Assembly (NCBI RefSeq): GCF_016107395.1
Contig: NZ_JAAIKO010000004.1
Span: 310,001 to 374,000, forward strand
Source: Streptomyces fildesensis
Lineage (GTDB): Bacteria; Actinomycetota; Actinomycetes; Streptomycetales; Streptomycetaceae
Direction of reading: 5' to 3'
Length of the DNA: 64,000 nucleotides
The position numbers and the translations under genes were made by a program. How positions within the stretch are numbered: the stretch's first letter is position 1; each line of letters begins with the position of its first letter. Under the pieces are notes generated by a model that did no database searches, was not told the DNA's origin, and saw only the letters and a list, made by a program, of their open reading frames with translations. Below are positions 54,908 through 64,000 of this stretch, piece by piece.

Positions 54908-55813
54908 ATGACCCGCGGCCAGCTGTTCGCGGTGCTGCAGCAGCAGGCGTTCTTCATCACCACCGAGGGGCAGCACTTCACGGCGCCGCTGTGGGTGAGC
55001 GAGTTCGGCACCGGCACCGAGGAGAACGACCCCAAGGCGCGCGCCTGGTTCGCCAACTTCACCGACTTCCTCGCCACCAACGACACCGACTTCTCGTACT
55101 GGCCGGTGGTCGGCTGGAGCGGGAACGGCCAGGGCGACGCCTACGCGCTCGTGCGCTACGACGCGGCCGGGCACCGCTCGGGAATCCTCGACGGCCCCGA
55201 CTGGCGGTCCGCCGCCTGGAACCACCTGATCACCGCTCCCTCCCGGACCGGGCAGGTGGCGGTACCGGCCCGCTGGAACATGCTCGACCTGGACAACGCC
55301 GACGCCGTCCGGTCCCTGCGGATGCGCGGCGGGCCCGACTGGGACTCCGGAGCCCGCAAGGCCACGTGCCCCGACGGGCAGCGGCTGATCGGCCTGGCGC
55401 ACACCGGGAACCGCGGTCTGTGCACCGACACCGGCGCCGGTGACCTGCGGTCGGCAGGCCCCGAGTACACGGTCGTCCGCGACGAGAGCTACGTCCGCAG
55501 TGGCGACTGGGCGGGCGGCTACACCAAGCTCGAATGCCCGGCGGGACAGTTCCTCGACGGCTACAGCGTCCGCGGTGCCGCCGTCTCGGCGGCCCTGTGC
55601 GTCCCGGCGCGTGCCGCGCTGGGCACCGCCGGCCGCACCGTGTGGTTCGACCGGGGCGACAACCGCCCGGCCGGCGGTCCCGGCGGCGAGTTCGCGTCCG
55701 GGAACTACAAGGGGCAGTGCGCCACCGACGAGTACGCGGCCGGTATCGCCTACACCGGCCGCGTCGGCTCTCGCCGGACCCCGGATGCCCTGCTCTGCCG
55801 CAAGCTGGCCTGA
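54908..55813 (+). pseudogene. C-terminal fragment of a secreted GH5-type glycoside hydrolase
   Basis: About 301 codons remain. The N-terminal part (TRGQLFAVLQQQAFFITTEG, APLWVSEFGTGTEENDP with the GH5 nucleophile Glu, and FLATNDTDFSYWPVVGWSGN) is the end of a GH5 cellulase-like domain. The C-terminal ~160 residues form a Cys-containing accessory domain with repeated CPDGQRLIGLAHTG, ECPAGQFLDGYSV and GQCATDEYAAGIAY units, perhaps carbohydrate-binding. The signal peptide, most of the barrel and the acid/base Glu are missing. A 5' fusion to a GH42 remnant leaves no normal start. It is probably non-functional. Confidence 0.72.
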
Positions 55814-55862
55814 CCCGCCTGACCCGCCTGACCCGCCTGACCCGCCTGACCCGCCTGACCCG
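55809..55862 (+). repeat. Six tandem copies of a 9-bp unit
   Basis: CCTGACCCG is repeated six times in a row at the end of the GH5 fragment; CCTGACAG followed by a CGAGACGG unit repeats twice after it. No spacer diversity exists, so this is not CRISPR. It overlaps the last coding bases and likely arose by slippage. Confidence 0.85.
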
Positions 55863-55905
55863 CCTGACAGACGAGACGGCCTGACAGGCGAGACGGCCTG
55901 ACGCA

Positions 55906-55934
55906 CCGGCCGGCCCCACCCACGGGCCGGCCGG
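55906..55934. terminator. Terminator hairpin at the 3' end of the GH4 gene
   Basis: CCGGCCGGCCC (55906-55916) and GGGCCGGCCGG (55924-55934) form a perfect 11-bp stem with a seven-base loop. It lies between the convergent GH5 fragment and GH4 gene. Confidence 0.65.
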
Positions 55935-55960
55935 AGCACGTCCCACCGAGTATCGCCGGG

Positions 55961-57295
55961 CTACCGCGGCAGCGCGGCGTCCAGGATGCGGCCCGCGACC
56001 GTGACGGAGTCGACCAGCGGATGCAGCGCCAGCGCCCGCAGGGCCGCCGCCCGGGAGCCCGAGGCGGCGGCCTCGATCGCCGACCGTTCGACGGCCTTGA
56101 GGGTGAGCATCAGCCCGGCCTGGTGCTCGGTGGGCGCCGCGACCGGCAGTGGCCGGGCACCGAAGGCGCCCACCTCGCAGGGCACTTCGATGATCGCCTC
56201 CGCGTCGAGCGCGGGGACGGTCGTCCCGTTCGGCACGTTGAGGATCAACGTGGTCCGCTCGTCGCGCGCGATGGCCCGCATCAGGGCCAGCGCGACCCGG
56301 TCGTAGCCGCCGCCGTCCAGGTCGTGGGGATCGCGCTGCCAGCCGCCGGTGGCGGCGCGGTTCTCCGCCATGTACGTCTCCTCGCGCTCCAGCCGCGTCC
56401 GGTCCCAGAGGGTGTACGCGTCGGCCGGCCGGTCCGCGGCAGCGGCTGCCGAGGCGAAGAACGCGCCCTGCTGCCGGTCCAGGAACTCCCCGCGGGTCGC
56501 CTCGGCCGACCGCACCGCCGCCAGTGCCTCCCGCTCGAAGTAGTAGTAGTGCAGATACTCGTTGGGCAGCGCCCCCAGCGCGGCCAGCCACGGTGCCCCG
56601 AAGAGCTTGCCCTCCTCGAACGAGTCCAGCGCCCCGGGATCGGCGAGCAGACCCGGCAGCAGGTCGGGGCCGCCGTCCGACATCCGGCGCAGCCACCCCA
56701 AGTGGTTGAGGCCCACGTAGTCGTAGCGGAACGTGGGGGAGTCCGGGTCGGCGCCCGCGGCGCGCGCGGCGCGGCGTACGAGCCCGACCGGGGAGTCGCA
56801 GATGCCGATCACCCGCCCGCCCAGCACCCGTGCCATGGCCTCGGTCACCATCCCGGCCGGGTTGGTGAAGTTGATGACCCAGGCGTCGGGCGCCAGCGCC
56901 TTCACCCGTTCCGCGATGGCGACCGCGACCGGCAGCGTCCGCAGCCCGTACAGCACCCCGCCCGCGCCGACGGTCTCCTGCCCGAGCACGCCCTCCGCGA
57001 GCGGCACCCGCTCGTCGCACACCCGGCCGGCCGTGCCGCCGACCCGGATGGCGGAGAAGACGAAATCGGCGCCGCGCAGCGCGTCGTCCAGGTCCTGGGC
57101 GATCCGGACCGCCGGAGCGCCCGGCACCCCGGCCGCCTGGGCGGCCAGCACGGACGCCATGACCCGCAGCCGCACCGGATCCGTGTCGTGCAGCACCAGC
57201 TCACGGCAGGCGCCGGGGGCACCCGCGTCCGCGAGCAGCGCCCGGTACACCAGGGGCACGCGGAAACCGCCGCCACCGAGAATCACGAGTCTCAT
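55961..57295 (-). CDS. GH4-family 6-phospho-glycosidase
   Basis: A 444-residue NAD+ and divalent-metal-dependent glycosidase. The Rossmann start LVILGGGGFRVPLVYRALLA, the NAD/metal segments FVFSAIRVGGTAGR, GQETVGAGGVLYGLRTLP and INFTNPAGMVTEAM, and the metal Cys/Asn-type segment ICDSPVGLVRRA are typical of GH4 6-phospho-beta-glucosidases (celF/licH-like). It acts by a redox-elimination mechanism on phosphorylated disaccharides. ATG 57295 begins RLVILGG, as in the family. It is divergent from the PfkB kinase gene, with 46 bases between starts, suggesting one regulated sugar-catabolism locus. Confidence 0.88.
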   Translation of the reverse strand: MRLVILGGGGFRVPLVYRALLADAGAPGACRELVLHDTDPVRLRVMASVLAAQAAGVPGAPAVRIAQDLDDALRGADFVFSAIRVGGTAGRVCDERVPLAEGVLGQETVGAGGVLYGLRTLPVAVAIAERVKALAPDAWVINFTNPAGMVTEAMARVLGGRVIGICDSPVGLVRRAARAAGADPDSPTFRYDYVGLNHLGWLRRMSDGGPDLLPGLLADPGALDSFEEGKLFGAPWLAALGALPNEYLHYYYFEREALAAVRSAEATRGEFLDRQQGAFFASAAAAADRPADAYTLWDRTRLEREETYMAENRAATGGWQRDPHDLDGGGYDRVALALMRAIARDERTTLILNVPNGTTVPALDAEAIIEVPCEVGAFGARPLPVAAPTEHQAGLMLTLKAVERSAIEAAASGSRAAALRALALHPLVDSVTVAGRILDAALPR

Positions 57296-57341
57296 GCGTC
57301 TGTGACCTCCACTGTCCGTCTCATCGTGCAGAGTGTTGTTC

Positions 57342-58457
57342 ATGGACGACCAGCCCGTATTCGATCCGCTGGCCGGGGTCCGCTCTCCCGGAGACCCGGC
57401 ATCCGATGTGTACCTGACCGGGACCGTCTTCCTGGACATCATCTTCACCGGCCTGGACAGCGCGCCGGTGCGGGGCACGGAGTCGTGGGCGCGCGGCATG
57501 GGCTCCAGCCCCGGCGGCATCGCCAACATGGCCACCGCCCTGGCCCGGCTCGGCCTGCGCACCAAGCTGGCCGCGGCCTTCGGCGACGACATGTACGGCG
57601 ACTACTGCTGGGACAGCCTGGCGGTGGGGGAGGGCATCGATCTCACGTTGTCCCGCCGGATCCCCGGCTGGCACTCGCCGGTCACGGTCTCCATGGCCTA
57701 CGAGGGCGAGCGCACGATGGTCTCGCACGGCCACGAGGCGCCGCCGCCCGAGGAACCCGCCCCCGAGTGCCCGCCCGCGGCCCGCGCCTGCGTGGCCTCC
57801 CTGGAGCCCGGCGGCCCCGGCCAGGAGTGGATCGGGCACGCGGCCCGGCACGGCAGCCGGATCTTCGCCGATGTGGGCTGGGACGACTCCGGCCGCTGGG
57901 ACCCGGCCGACCTCGCGGCCCTGGAGCACTGCGCGGCCTTCCTGCCGAACGCCACCGAGGCCATGCACTACACCCGCACCGAGTGCCCGCGCGCCGCCGC
58001 CCGCAAGCTCGCCGAGCTGGTGCCGCTGGCCGTCGTCACGCTCGGCTCCGAGGGCGCGTACGCGGTGGACTCCGCGACCGGCGAGACCGCCGAGGTCCCG
58101 GCCCTGCTGATCGAGGCGCTGGACCCGACGGGCGCGGGCGATGTCTTCGTCGCCGCTTTCGTCACCGGCTCCCTCGCCGGCTGGCCGCTCACCGACCGGC
58201 TCGCCTTCGCCTGCCTGTCGGCGTCCCTGTCCGTCCAGGAATTCGGCGGCTCGCTGTCGGCCCCCGGCTGGATCGAGATCGCCGCCTGGTGGCAGCACGC
58301 CAAATCCTTCGACGAGCAGGACCAGGACGTGATGCGCCGGTACGCGTTCCTCGACGCGCTGCTGCCGTCCGGCACCCGGCCCGGCCCGTTGCCCCGGGCG
58401 GTACCGACCATCGGCTTCCGGCGCCCGGCGGGACCGGCGGGGAAGGGCAGGCGCTGA
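57342..58457 (+). CDS. PfkB-family carbohydrate kinase
   Basis: A 371-residue ribokinase-fold kinase. Near the N-terminus: VYLTGTVFLDIIFTGLDSAP and GSSPGGIANMATALARLGLR (sugar-binding GG). The C-terminal anion hole/catalytic motif is DPTGAGDVFVAAFVTGSLAG with Asp as the base. It phosphorylates a sugar or nucleoside; the substrate is undetermined. ATG 57342 is used. It pairs divergently with the GH4 6-phospho-glycosidase. The C-terminal tail is Pro/Gly-rich. Confidence 0.87.
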   Translation: MDDQPVFDPLAGVRSPGDPASDVYLTGTVFLDIIFTGLDSAPVRGTESWARGMGSSPGGIANMATALARLGLRTKLAAAFGDDMYGDYCWDSLAVGEGIDLTLSRRIPGWHSPVTVSMAYEGERTMVSHGHEAPPPEEPAPECPPAARACVASLEPGGPGQEWIGHAARHGSRIFADVGWDDSGRWDPADLAALEHCAAFLPNATEAMHYTRTECPRAAARKLAELVPLAVVTLGSEGAYAVDSATGETAEVPALLIEALDPTGAGDVFVAAFVTGSLAGWPLTDRLAFACLSASLSVQEFGGSLSAPGWIEIAAWWQHAKSFDEQDQDVMRRYAFLDALLPSGTRPGPLPRAVPTIGFRRPAGPAGKGRR

Positions 58458-58664
58458 GCCCGGGACGGGCCCGGGGCAGAGCCCGCCCGCGTTAAACCCC
58501 ACCCGTCACAGAACTGGTCACGGAACCAGTCACGGAACCGGTCGCGAAACCCCGGCGTAAAACCCCTCGGGCCAGAAGGGTCACCGACGTACCCTTGGTG
58601 TTCCAAGGCCCTCACCGGGCATGTCGTCATCAGAAGGTGGGTTTCCCAGGCTCCGAGCCGGCCC
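58458..58664 (+). repeat. Short 12-base repeats upstream of phoH
   Basis: GAACTGGTCACG, GAACCAGTCACG and GAACCGGTCGCG follow one another at about 58509-58545 as near-tandem copies. They could be protein-binding sites or slippage products. No gene is seen here. Confidence 0.4.
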
Positions 58665-59711
<1,047 letters not shown>

Positions 59712-59733
59712 CCGAGAGTAGTCGCACCGCACC

Positions 59734-60231
59734 ATGGCGATCGACGTCAACAACGAGTCAGGCTGGGAGATGGACGAGCAGGCGGTCCTCGACATCGCCC
59801 GCTACGCCCTCCAGCGCATGCGGATCCACCCGCTCGCCGAACTGTCGGTGATCGTCGTGGACGCGGCCGCCATGGAGCAGCTGCACATCCAGTGGATGGA
59901 CCTCCCCGGTCCGACCGACGTCATGTCCTTCCCGATGGACGAACTGCGCCCCGGGAAGGACGACGAGGAGCCCCCGCAGGGCCTCCTCGGCGACATCGTG
60001 CTCTGCCCCGAAGTCGCGAAGAAGCAGGGCGAGGAAGCGGAGACGCAGCACTCCATGGACGAGGAGCTCCAGCTCCTCACCGTCCACGGGGTGCTGCACC
60101 TGCTCGGATACGACCACGAGGAAGCCGACCAGAAGGCCGAGATGTTCGGCCTCCAGAAGGCCATCCTCGACGGCTGGCGCACCGAGCGCGGCATCGAGGG
60201 CCCCTCCCCGGCCCCGACCACCACCCACTGA
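59734..60231 (+). CDS. ybeY: Endoribonuclease YbeY
   Basis: A 165-residue zinc endoribonuclease for rRNA maturation and ribosome quality control. The metal motif [11 protein letters not shown] (three His) and the upstream [16 protein letters not shown] are diagnostic. The start ATG 59734 follows phoH by 22 bases and the stop is five bases before the next gene. The C-terminal tail is short and Pro-rich. Confidence 0.96.
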   Translation: MAIDVNNESGWEMDEQAVLDIARYALQRMRIHPLAELSVIVVDAAAMEQLHIQWMDLPGPTDVMSFPMDELRPGKDDEEPPQGLLGDIVLCPEVAKKQGEEAETQHSMDEELQLLTVHGVLHLLGYDHEEADQKAEMFGLQKAILDGWRTERGIEGPSPAPTTTH

Positions 60232-60236
60232 CGGCG

Positions 60237-61568
60237 ATGGTCCTCTCCGCCGTACTGCTCGTCGTCGTCGCCTGGCTCGCCGCCTGCGCCGAGGCCGGTA
60301 TCGCCCGCACCTCGCGTTTCCGCGCCGAGGAGTCCGTCCGCACCGGCCGGCGCGGCGCCGACAAGCTCATGGCCGTCGCCTCCGACCCCACCCGCTACCT
60401 CAACGTGGCGCTGCTCGTCCGGGTCGGCTGCGAGATGGCGGCGGCCGTCCTGGTGACGGTCGTCTGCGACCGGCATTTCGACCGGACGTGGCAGGTCCTC
60501 GGCGTCGCCATCGGCATCATGGTGCTGGTCAGCTACGTCGCGGTCGGCGTCTCCCCGCGCACCATCGGCCGCCAGCACCCGCTCAACACGGCCACGGCGG
60601 CCTCCTACGTCCTGCTGCCGCTGGCCCGCATCATGGGCCCCATCCCCGGCCTGCTGATCCTCCTCGGCAACGCCCTCACCCCCGGCAAGGGCTTCAAGCG
60701 CGGCCCGTTCGCGAGTGAGGCCGAACTGCGCGCGATGGTCGACCTCGCCGAGTCCGAGTCCCTCATCGAGGACGACGAGCGCCGCATGGTGCACTCCGTC
60801 TTCGAACTCGGCGACACCATCGTCCGCGAGGTCATGGTGCCCCGCACCGACCTGGTGATGATCGAGCGCTTCAAGACCATCCGCCAGGCCATGACGCTCG
60901 CGCTGCGCAGCGGTTTCTCCCGCATCCCGGTCACCGGCGAGAGCGAGGACGACATCGTCGGCGTCGTCTACCTCAAGGACCTCGCCCGCCGGGTGCACAT
61001 CAACCGCGACGCCGAGAACGACCTCGTCTCGTCCGTCATGCGGCCCGCCACCTTCGTCCCCGACACCAAGAACGCGGGCGACCTGCTGCGCGAGATGCAG
61101 CAGGAGCGCAACCACGTCGCCGTCGTCATCGACGAATACGGCGGCACGGCCGGCATCGTCACCATCGAGGACATCCTCGAGGAGATCGTCGGTGAGATCA
61201 CCGACGAGTACGATCGCGAGGTCCCGCCCGTCGAGGACCTCGGCGGCGGCTCCTACCGCGTCACCGCCCGCCTCGACATCGGCGACCTCGGCGACCTCTA
61301 CGGCGTCGAACTCGACGACGACGACGTCGAGACCGTCGGCGGCCTCCTTGCCAAGTCCCTCGGCCGCGTCCCGATCCCCGGCGCCTCCGCCTTCGTCGAA
61401 CTCCCGCAGGACGGCGCCTACACCCCGGCCCAGCCGACCGCTCTGCGTCTCACCGCAGAAACCCAGGCAGGCCGCCGCAACCGCATCGGCACGGTGTTGG
61501 TGGAGCCGATCGGGGCTACGGCGGGGTCGAACGGCGGGCCGGCGGCTGCGGTGAACGGGAGCGAATAG
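60237..61568 (+). CDS. CNNM/CorC-like membrane protein with CBS domains (hemolysin family)
   Basis: A 443-residue protein. The N-terminal membrane (DUF21/CNNM-like) part has about four hydrophobic segments ([40 protein letters not shown]). Then come two CBS domains ([20 protein letters not shown] and [20 protein letters not shown]) with [20 protein letters not shown], and a C-terminal CorC-HlyC domain ([20 protein letters not shown]). Related proteins take part in Mg2+/Co2+ efflux. ATG 60237 starts in the first membrane helix. The operon phoH-ybeY-this gene is common in bacteria. Confidence 0.92.
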   Translation: MVLSAVLLVVVAWLAACAEAGIARTSRFRAEESVRTGRRGADKLMAVASDPTRYLNVALLVRVGCEMAAAVLVTVVCDRHFDRTWQVLGVAIGIMVLVSYVAVGVSPRTIGRQHPLNTATAASYVLLPLARIMGPIPGLLILLGNALTPGKGFKRGPFASEAELRAMVDLAESESLIEDDERRMVHSVFELGDTIVREVMVPRTDLVMIERFKTIRQAMTLALRSGFSRIPVTGESEDDIVGVVYLKDLARRVHINRDAENDLVSSVMRPATFVPDTKNAGDLLREMQQERNHVAVVIDEYGGTAGIVTIEDILEEIVGEITDEYDREVPPVEDLGGGSYRVTARLDIGDLGDLYGVELDDDDVETVGGLLAKSLGRVPIPGASAFVELPQDGAYTPAQPTALRLTAETQAGRRNRIGTVLVEPIGATAGSNGGPAAAVNGSE

Positions 61569-61580
61569 CTCTGCCGTTCG

Positions 61581-61994
61581 TCAGGCCGAGGTGATCGCGA
61601 CGATGGTCCCGTCCTTGAGGACCCGCACGCGGGCGCGGCGGCTGACGGCGTAGAGGGCTTCGCGGACGGCGTGCTGGCTGGTGTGGAGCCCGTAGTCCGG
61701 AGGTAGGTGGCGTGGGTCCCGGATCTCTGTGGTGACGAAAGCCAGCAGGCGGGCAACGGTCTCCGCATCGTCGGCCACGACGGAGATCATCCGCAACAGG
61801 GACCGCGTCCCGATGTCCCCGTCGACGGTCGGCTGAGCGTTGACGTGCCGGATCGTCTCCAGCGCGTCCGCTACGCACGACCGGGGAACCTTGAGCACCG
61901 CGTAGATCTTGTCGGACAGCAGGCTGAATCGATTGCCCCGGCGCAGGCAGTTGTCGAATGCGGCCTCCGGATCGATCTCCCACAGCCATTGCAT
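61581..61994 (-). CDS. Hypothetical protein downstream of the NACHT gene
   Basis: A 137-residue protein, ATG 61994, six bases after the NACHT-gene stop, so it is translationally coupled. It reads QWLWEIDPEAAFDNCLRRG, YAVLKVPRSCVADALETIRH, LLRMISVVADDAETVARLLA and REALYAVSRRARVRVLKDG, an all-alpha/beta pattern I do not recognise. Small partners often follow NACHT-type STAND genes. Function unknown. It is convergent with the CBS-domain gene, ending 12 bases from it. Confidence 0.65.
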   Translation of the reverse strand: MQWLWEIDPEAAFDNCLRRGNRFSLLSDKIYAVLKVPRSCVADALETIRHVNAQPTVDGDIGTRSLLRMISVVADDAETVARLLAFVTTEIRDPRHLPPDYGLHTSQHAVREALYAVSRRARVRVLKDGTIVAITSA

Positions 61995-62000
61995 GGAGGA

Positions 62001-64000
62001 CTAATCAATTCCGGCCCGGATGGCGGCCCGGGTGAGCCGGCGCGAGAACGCGACGTCGTTGTACGGTGCGAGTACCTGCATCAGACGGCCCCTCACGGAC
62101 GCGATCCCAATGCTCCTACGGATATCGCGGGACCTGAGAGGGATGAACGGCCTGAGGCGATGCTTCACGATCGCCTCCTGGACCAGGTGGAGATGGCCCG
62201 GTGCTCCCCAGGCCGCCAACGTGACCGCGGCGGAGACTGCCACGTTCCGGCTCGGGTGCGCGGTGAGGAACTCCAGTTCATCGACGCTGCCCGGAAGGTG
62301 GTCCAGACAGCGCATGGCAAGCCAGCGGATCTGCCAGGGCCTGCTGTCGTCGACGGCGAGGGCCAGGAAGTCCTCCCGCCAGGCCCTGCCGTGCCCCCGC
62401 GTGCTGAACTCCGCCAGGCTCACCATGATGAGGACGGCTTCCCACCCGGTGGCGTCGCCGGCTCGGACGAGGTCCAGGAGGGATCGGAAGCCCGGTTCTC
62501 CGGCAACGTTCAGATACGTCCCGGCCAGGCTCGAACCACCGCCGAGGTCCCAGCCGCCGTTGCGGTCCGCGAACCGCAGCAGGAGATCCGGCACCGAAGG
62601 ATCATCGAGCTGCGCCAGCGCGTCACCCACGGCTCGTACGAGGGTGCCGAACCACTCTGATCCTGCCTCCTGCTCCAGAAGGAGAAGAAGAGTGTCGGCA
62701 GGGCCACCGGTAGCGCCCAGCGCCTCGGCGATCGCCGCCAGGTGATGCGTTCTGGCGATCGTGTCCATGTCCGACGAAGGACGGGAGTTCTGCAGTTTCG
62801 AGAGCTCCTGAAGAAGCGCGGGAACCGCCTGCCCGACCCGCAGTTTCCCCAGCGCTCTGATGAAGTGCTCTCTCACCTCACCGGGCAGTTCGGAACGAAG
62901 GGTGAAGAGCCCCAGCAGCCGCTCACCGGCCCCGCGCCCACCGAGGGCACCCAGCGCGTCGACGAGGGCGATCCGCACGTCCTCGGAGTGCTGATCGTCG
63001 GCGATGTAGTCGATGATCTCCGGCAGTTGGCCTCCGGAACCGAGCAACCCCACCAGTACCTGCGCCGCCCGCTCCCGGTCCTGCTCGTACGGCGTCTCCT
63101 CCAGCAACCGCCAGAGCGACCGCACGATCTGCTGCCGGAGCCGGGTGTCGGCGATGCGCGGGCTTCCGGTGAGACACCGCGCGGCCATCAGCAGATCCGT
63201 GTGGAACAGATCGTCGTCCGGCAGGCTGAGCACGTCGTCCTCGCGCCCGGAGCCGTCCGCCGGCAGCTGCAGCAGCCCGAGCAGCAGGGGAGTGGCATCC
63301 GGCAGCGATCCCGCGAGCAGCAGGACGACCTCCTCCCACCACGGGTCGTAGCGCCTCGCCGTGGCCACCTCGATCCCTTCGGGACCCCGCTCCCACAGGG
63401 CGGTGGCGGTGAAGTGCTCCTGGAGCGTCAGATGCAGAAACCCGTACCAGCCGTGCGCCTGGGCCTTGAGCAGGCCGTACTGGGCGGCGATCTCGTCGAG
63501 GATGGCGCGGTTGTCGCCCGGCGGGAGATCGATCGTCGGCAGATACTGCGCGATGAGCGCCAGCAGATCGTCCTCGGCGAAATAGCGCTGGCCCAGCTGG
63601 TGGTAGTGCCAGGCGATCTGCTTGAGGAGATCCTGCTTGTTGTCGGTCGTGAAGCGGCTGTACCGGGAGATCTGCCGGTGGGAGTCCCACTCGCGGAGCA
63701 TCACCTCCACGCACCGGCGGTACAACGCCGCCCGTCGCTCCGGAAGTTCGAGATCCCGCTCGTACACGATGGCGATCAGGCTGAGCAGCAGCGGGTTCGC
63801 GGCGAGGGTCTGCAGCCGGGAGTTGCCGGACAGCGCCTGCACCAGACCGTCGGAGCGAACGTCCTTCGGACCGAACCAGTTCGCGATGAACGTCTTGATC
63901 TGCGCCCACTCGAAGTCCAGCGCCTCCATCACCTGGAACTGCACCAGCCCGCTGCGCCAGCCGTGCCGCCGACAGGTGACGACCATGGGCGCCTTCGGGA
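62001..64000 (-). CDS. NACHT-type STAND NTPase with HEAT-like repeats (5' end outside window)
   Basis: At least 665 residues, cut by the right window edge. The visible N-terminal part is the end of an AAA-like NACHT domain: MVVTCRRHGWRSGLVQFQ (sensor-1-like Arg), then SRLQTLAANPLLLSLIAIVY (winged-helix part typical of NACHT), and LLKAQAHGWYGFLHLTLQEH, in which FLHLTLQEHF is the NACHT hallmark. The Walker A lies outside the window. The C-terminal half has HEAT/Armadillo-like repeats (SEDVRIALVDALGALGGRGA, VREHFIRALGKLRVGQAVPA, SRNVAVSAAVTLAAWGAPGH) for sensing. Such bacterial NACHT proteins are antiphage sensors in several systems. Codon use is host-like. Confidence 0.82.
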   Translation of the reverse strand, partial: PKAPMVVTCRRHGWRSGLVQFQVMEALDFEWAQIKTFIANWFGPKDVRSDGLVQALSGNSRLQTLAANPLLLSLIAIVYERDLELPERRAALYRRCVEVMLREWDSHRQISRYSRFTTDNKQDLLKQIAWHYHQLGQRYFAEDDLLALIAQYLPTIDLPPGDNRAILDEIAAQYGLLKAQAHGWYGFLHLTLQEHFTATALWERGPEGIEVATARRYDPWWEEVVLLLAGSLPDATPLLLGLLQLPADGSGREDDVLSLPDDDLFHTDLLMAARCLTGSPRIADTRLRQQIVRSLWRLLEETPYEQDRERAAQVLVGLLGSGGQLPEIIDYIADDQHSEDVRIALVDALGALGGRGAGERLLGLFTLRSELPGEVREHFIRALGKLRVGQAVPALLQELSKLQNSRPSSDMDTIARTHHLAAIAEALGATGGPADTLLLLLEQEAGSEWFGTLVRAVGDALAQLDDPSVPDLLLRFADRNGGWDLGGGSSLAGTYLNVAGEPGFRSLLDLVRAGDATGWEAVLIMVSLAEFSTRGHGRAWREDFLALAVDDSRPWQIRWLAMRCLDHLPGSVDELEFLTAHPSRNVAVSAAVTLAAWGAPGHLHLVQEAIVKHRLRPFIPLRSRDIRRSIGIASVRGRLMQVLAPYNDVAFSRRLTRAAIRAGID

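Noticed and set aside
55809..55895. Possible CRISPR array
   Set aside because: Repeats are only 9 bp, perfectly contiguous and without variable spacers; there are no cas genes in the window.
56021..58495. 824-residue forward frame across GH4 and PfkB
   Set aside because: It is antisense to GH4 and out of frame with PfkB; it has no recognisable domain.

Overview
The window is high-GC actinobacterial chromosome, most likely Streptomyces. The codon bias is strong at the third position, GTG starts and stop/start overlaps are common, and the gene order degV-comEA-comEC ... holA, rpsT, lepA, hemW, hrcA-dnaJ2, rsmE, tricorn-type protease, phoH-ybeY is a known Streptomyces core neighbourhood. A mycothiol-dependent dehydrogenase and a CIRCE-controlled hrcA-dnaJ pair agree with this.

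Region 1 (1-3644 and 21056-21661) is a degV-comEA-comEC competence/DNA-uptake-type cluster. comEC is cut inside the codons for its metallo-beta-lactamase HxHxDH motif by a 17.4-kb mobile element.

Region 2 (3645-21055) is that element. It begins with four overlapping genes: three different large tyrosine recombinases and a small coiled-coil protein, an arrangement recalling Tn554 tnpABC and recombinase-in-trio elements. The cargo that follows is defence-like: (i) a fused nuclease-methyltransferase of the type IIG/ISP kind, frameshifted near its C-terminus; (ii) a CBASS pair, CD-NTase plus Cap15-like membrane beta-barrel effector; (iii) a 581-residue protein ending in a diadenylate-cyclase-like (DisA_N) domain; (iv) a divergent Cys-rich protein/XRE regulator pair, a DUF6083-like zinc protein and a short UvrD-type helicase. 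The restriction and CBASS genes are visibly AT-richer than the host. Both ends carry a TCTCAYGAGA box at a similar distance from the junction, and the right box sits in a 26-bp perfect palindrome.

Region 3 (21700-45630) is mostly conserved chromosome: ArsR/MFS pair, APC permease, PNPOx-family protein, holA, rpsT, lepA, acyl-CoA synthetase, hemW, DUF3097 protein, MBL hydrolase, hrcA-dnaJ2, nitronate monooxygenase-rsmE, lipoprotein, tricorn-like protease, HIT protein and an RNase Z-like MBL protein.

Region 4 (45640-50124) is a five-gene overlapping operon with WXG100-like and T7SS-substrate-like proteins behind an 18-bp palindrome.

Region 5 (50146-58457) holds DoxX/TetR, adenosine deaminase, a secreted HAD phosphatase, mycothiol-dependent formaldehyde dehydrogenase, decayed GH42/GH5 glycosidase remnants and a divergent GH4/PfkB pair.

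Region 6 (58665-64000) is phoH-ybeY-CBS transporter-like protein, then a reverse-strand NACHT-type STAND NTPase with HEAT-like repeats (cut by the window end) and its small downstream partner.
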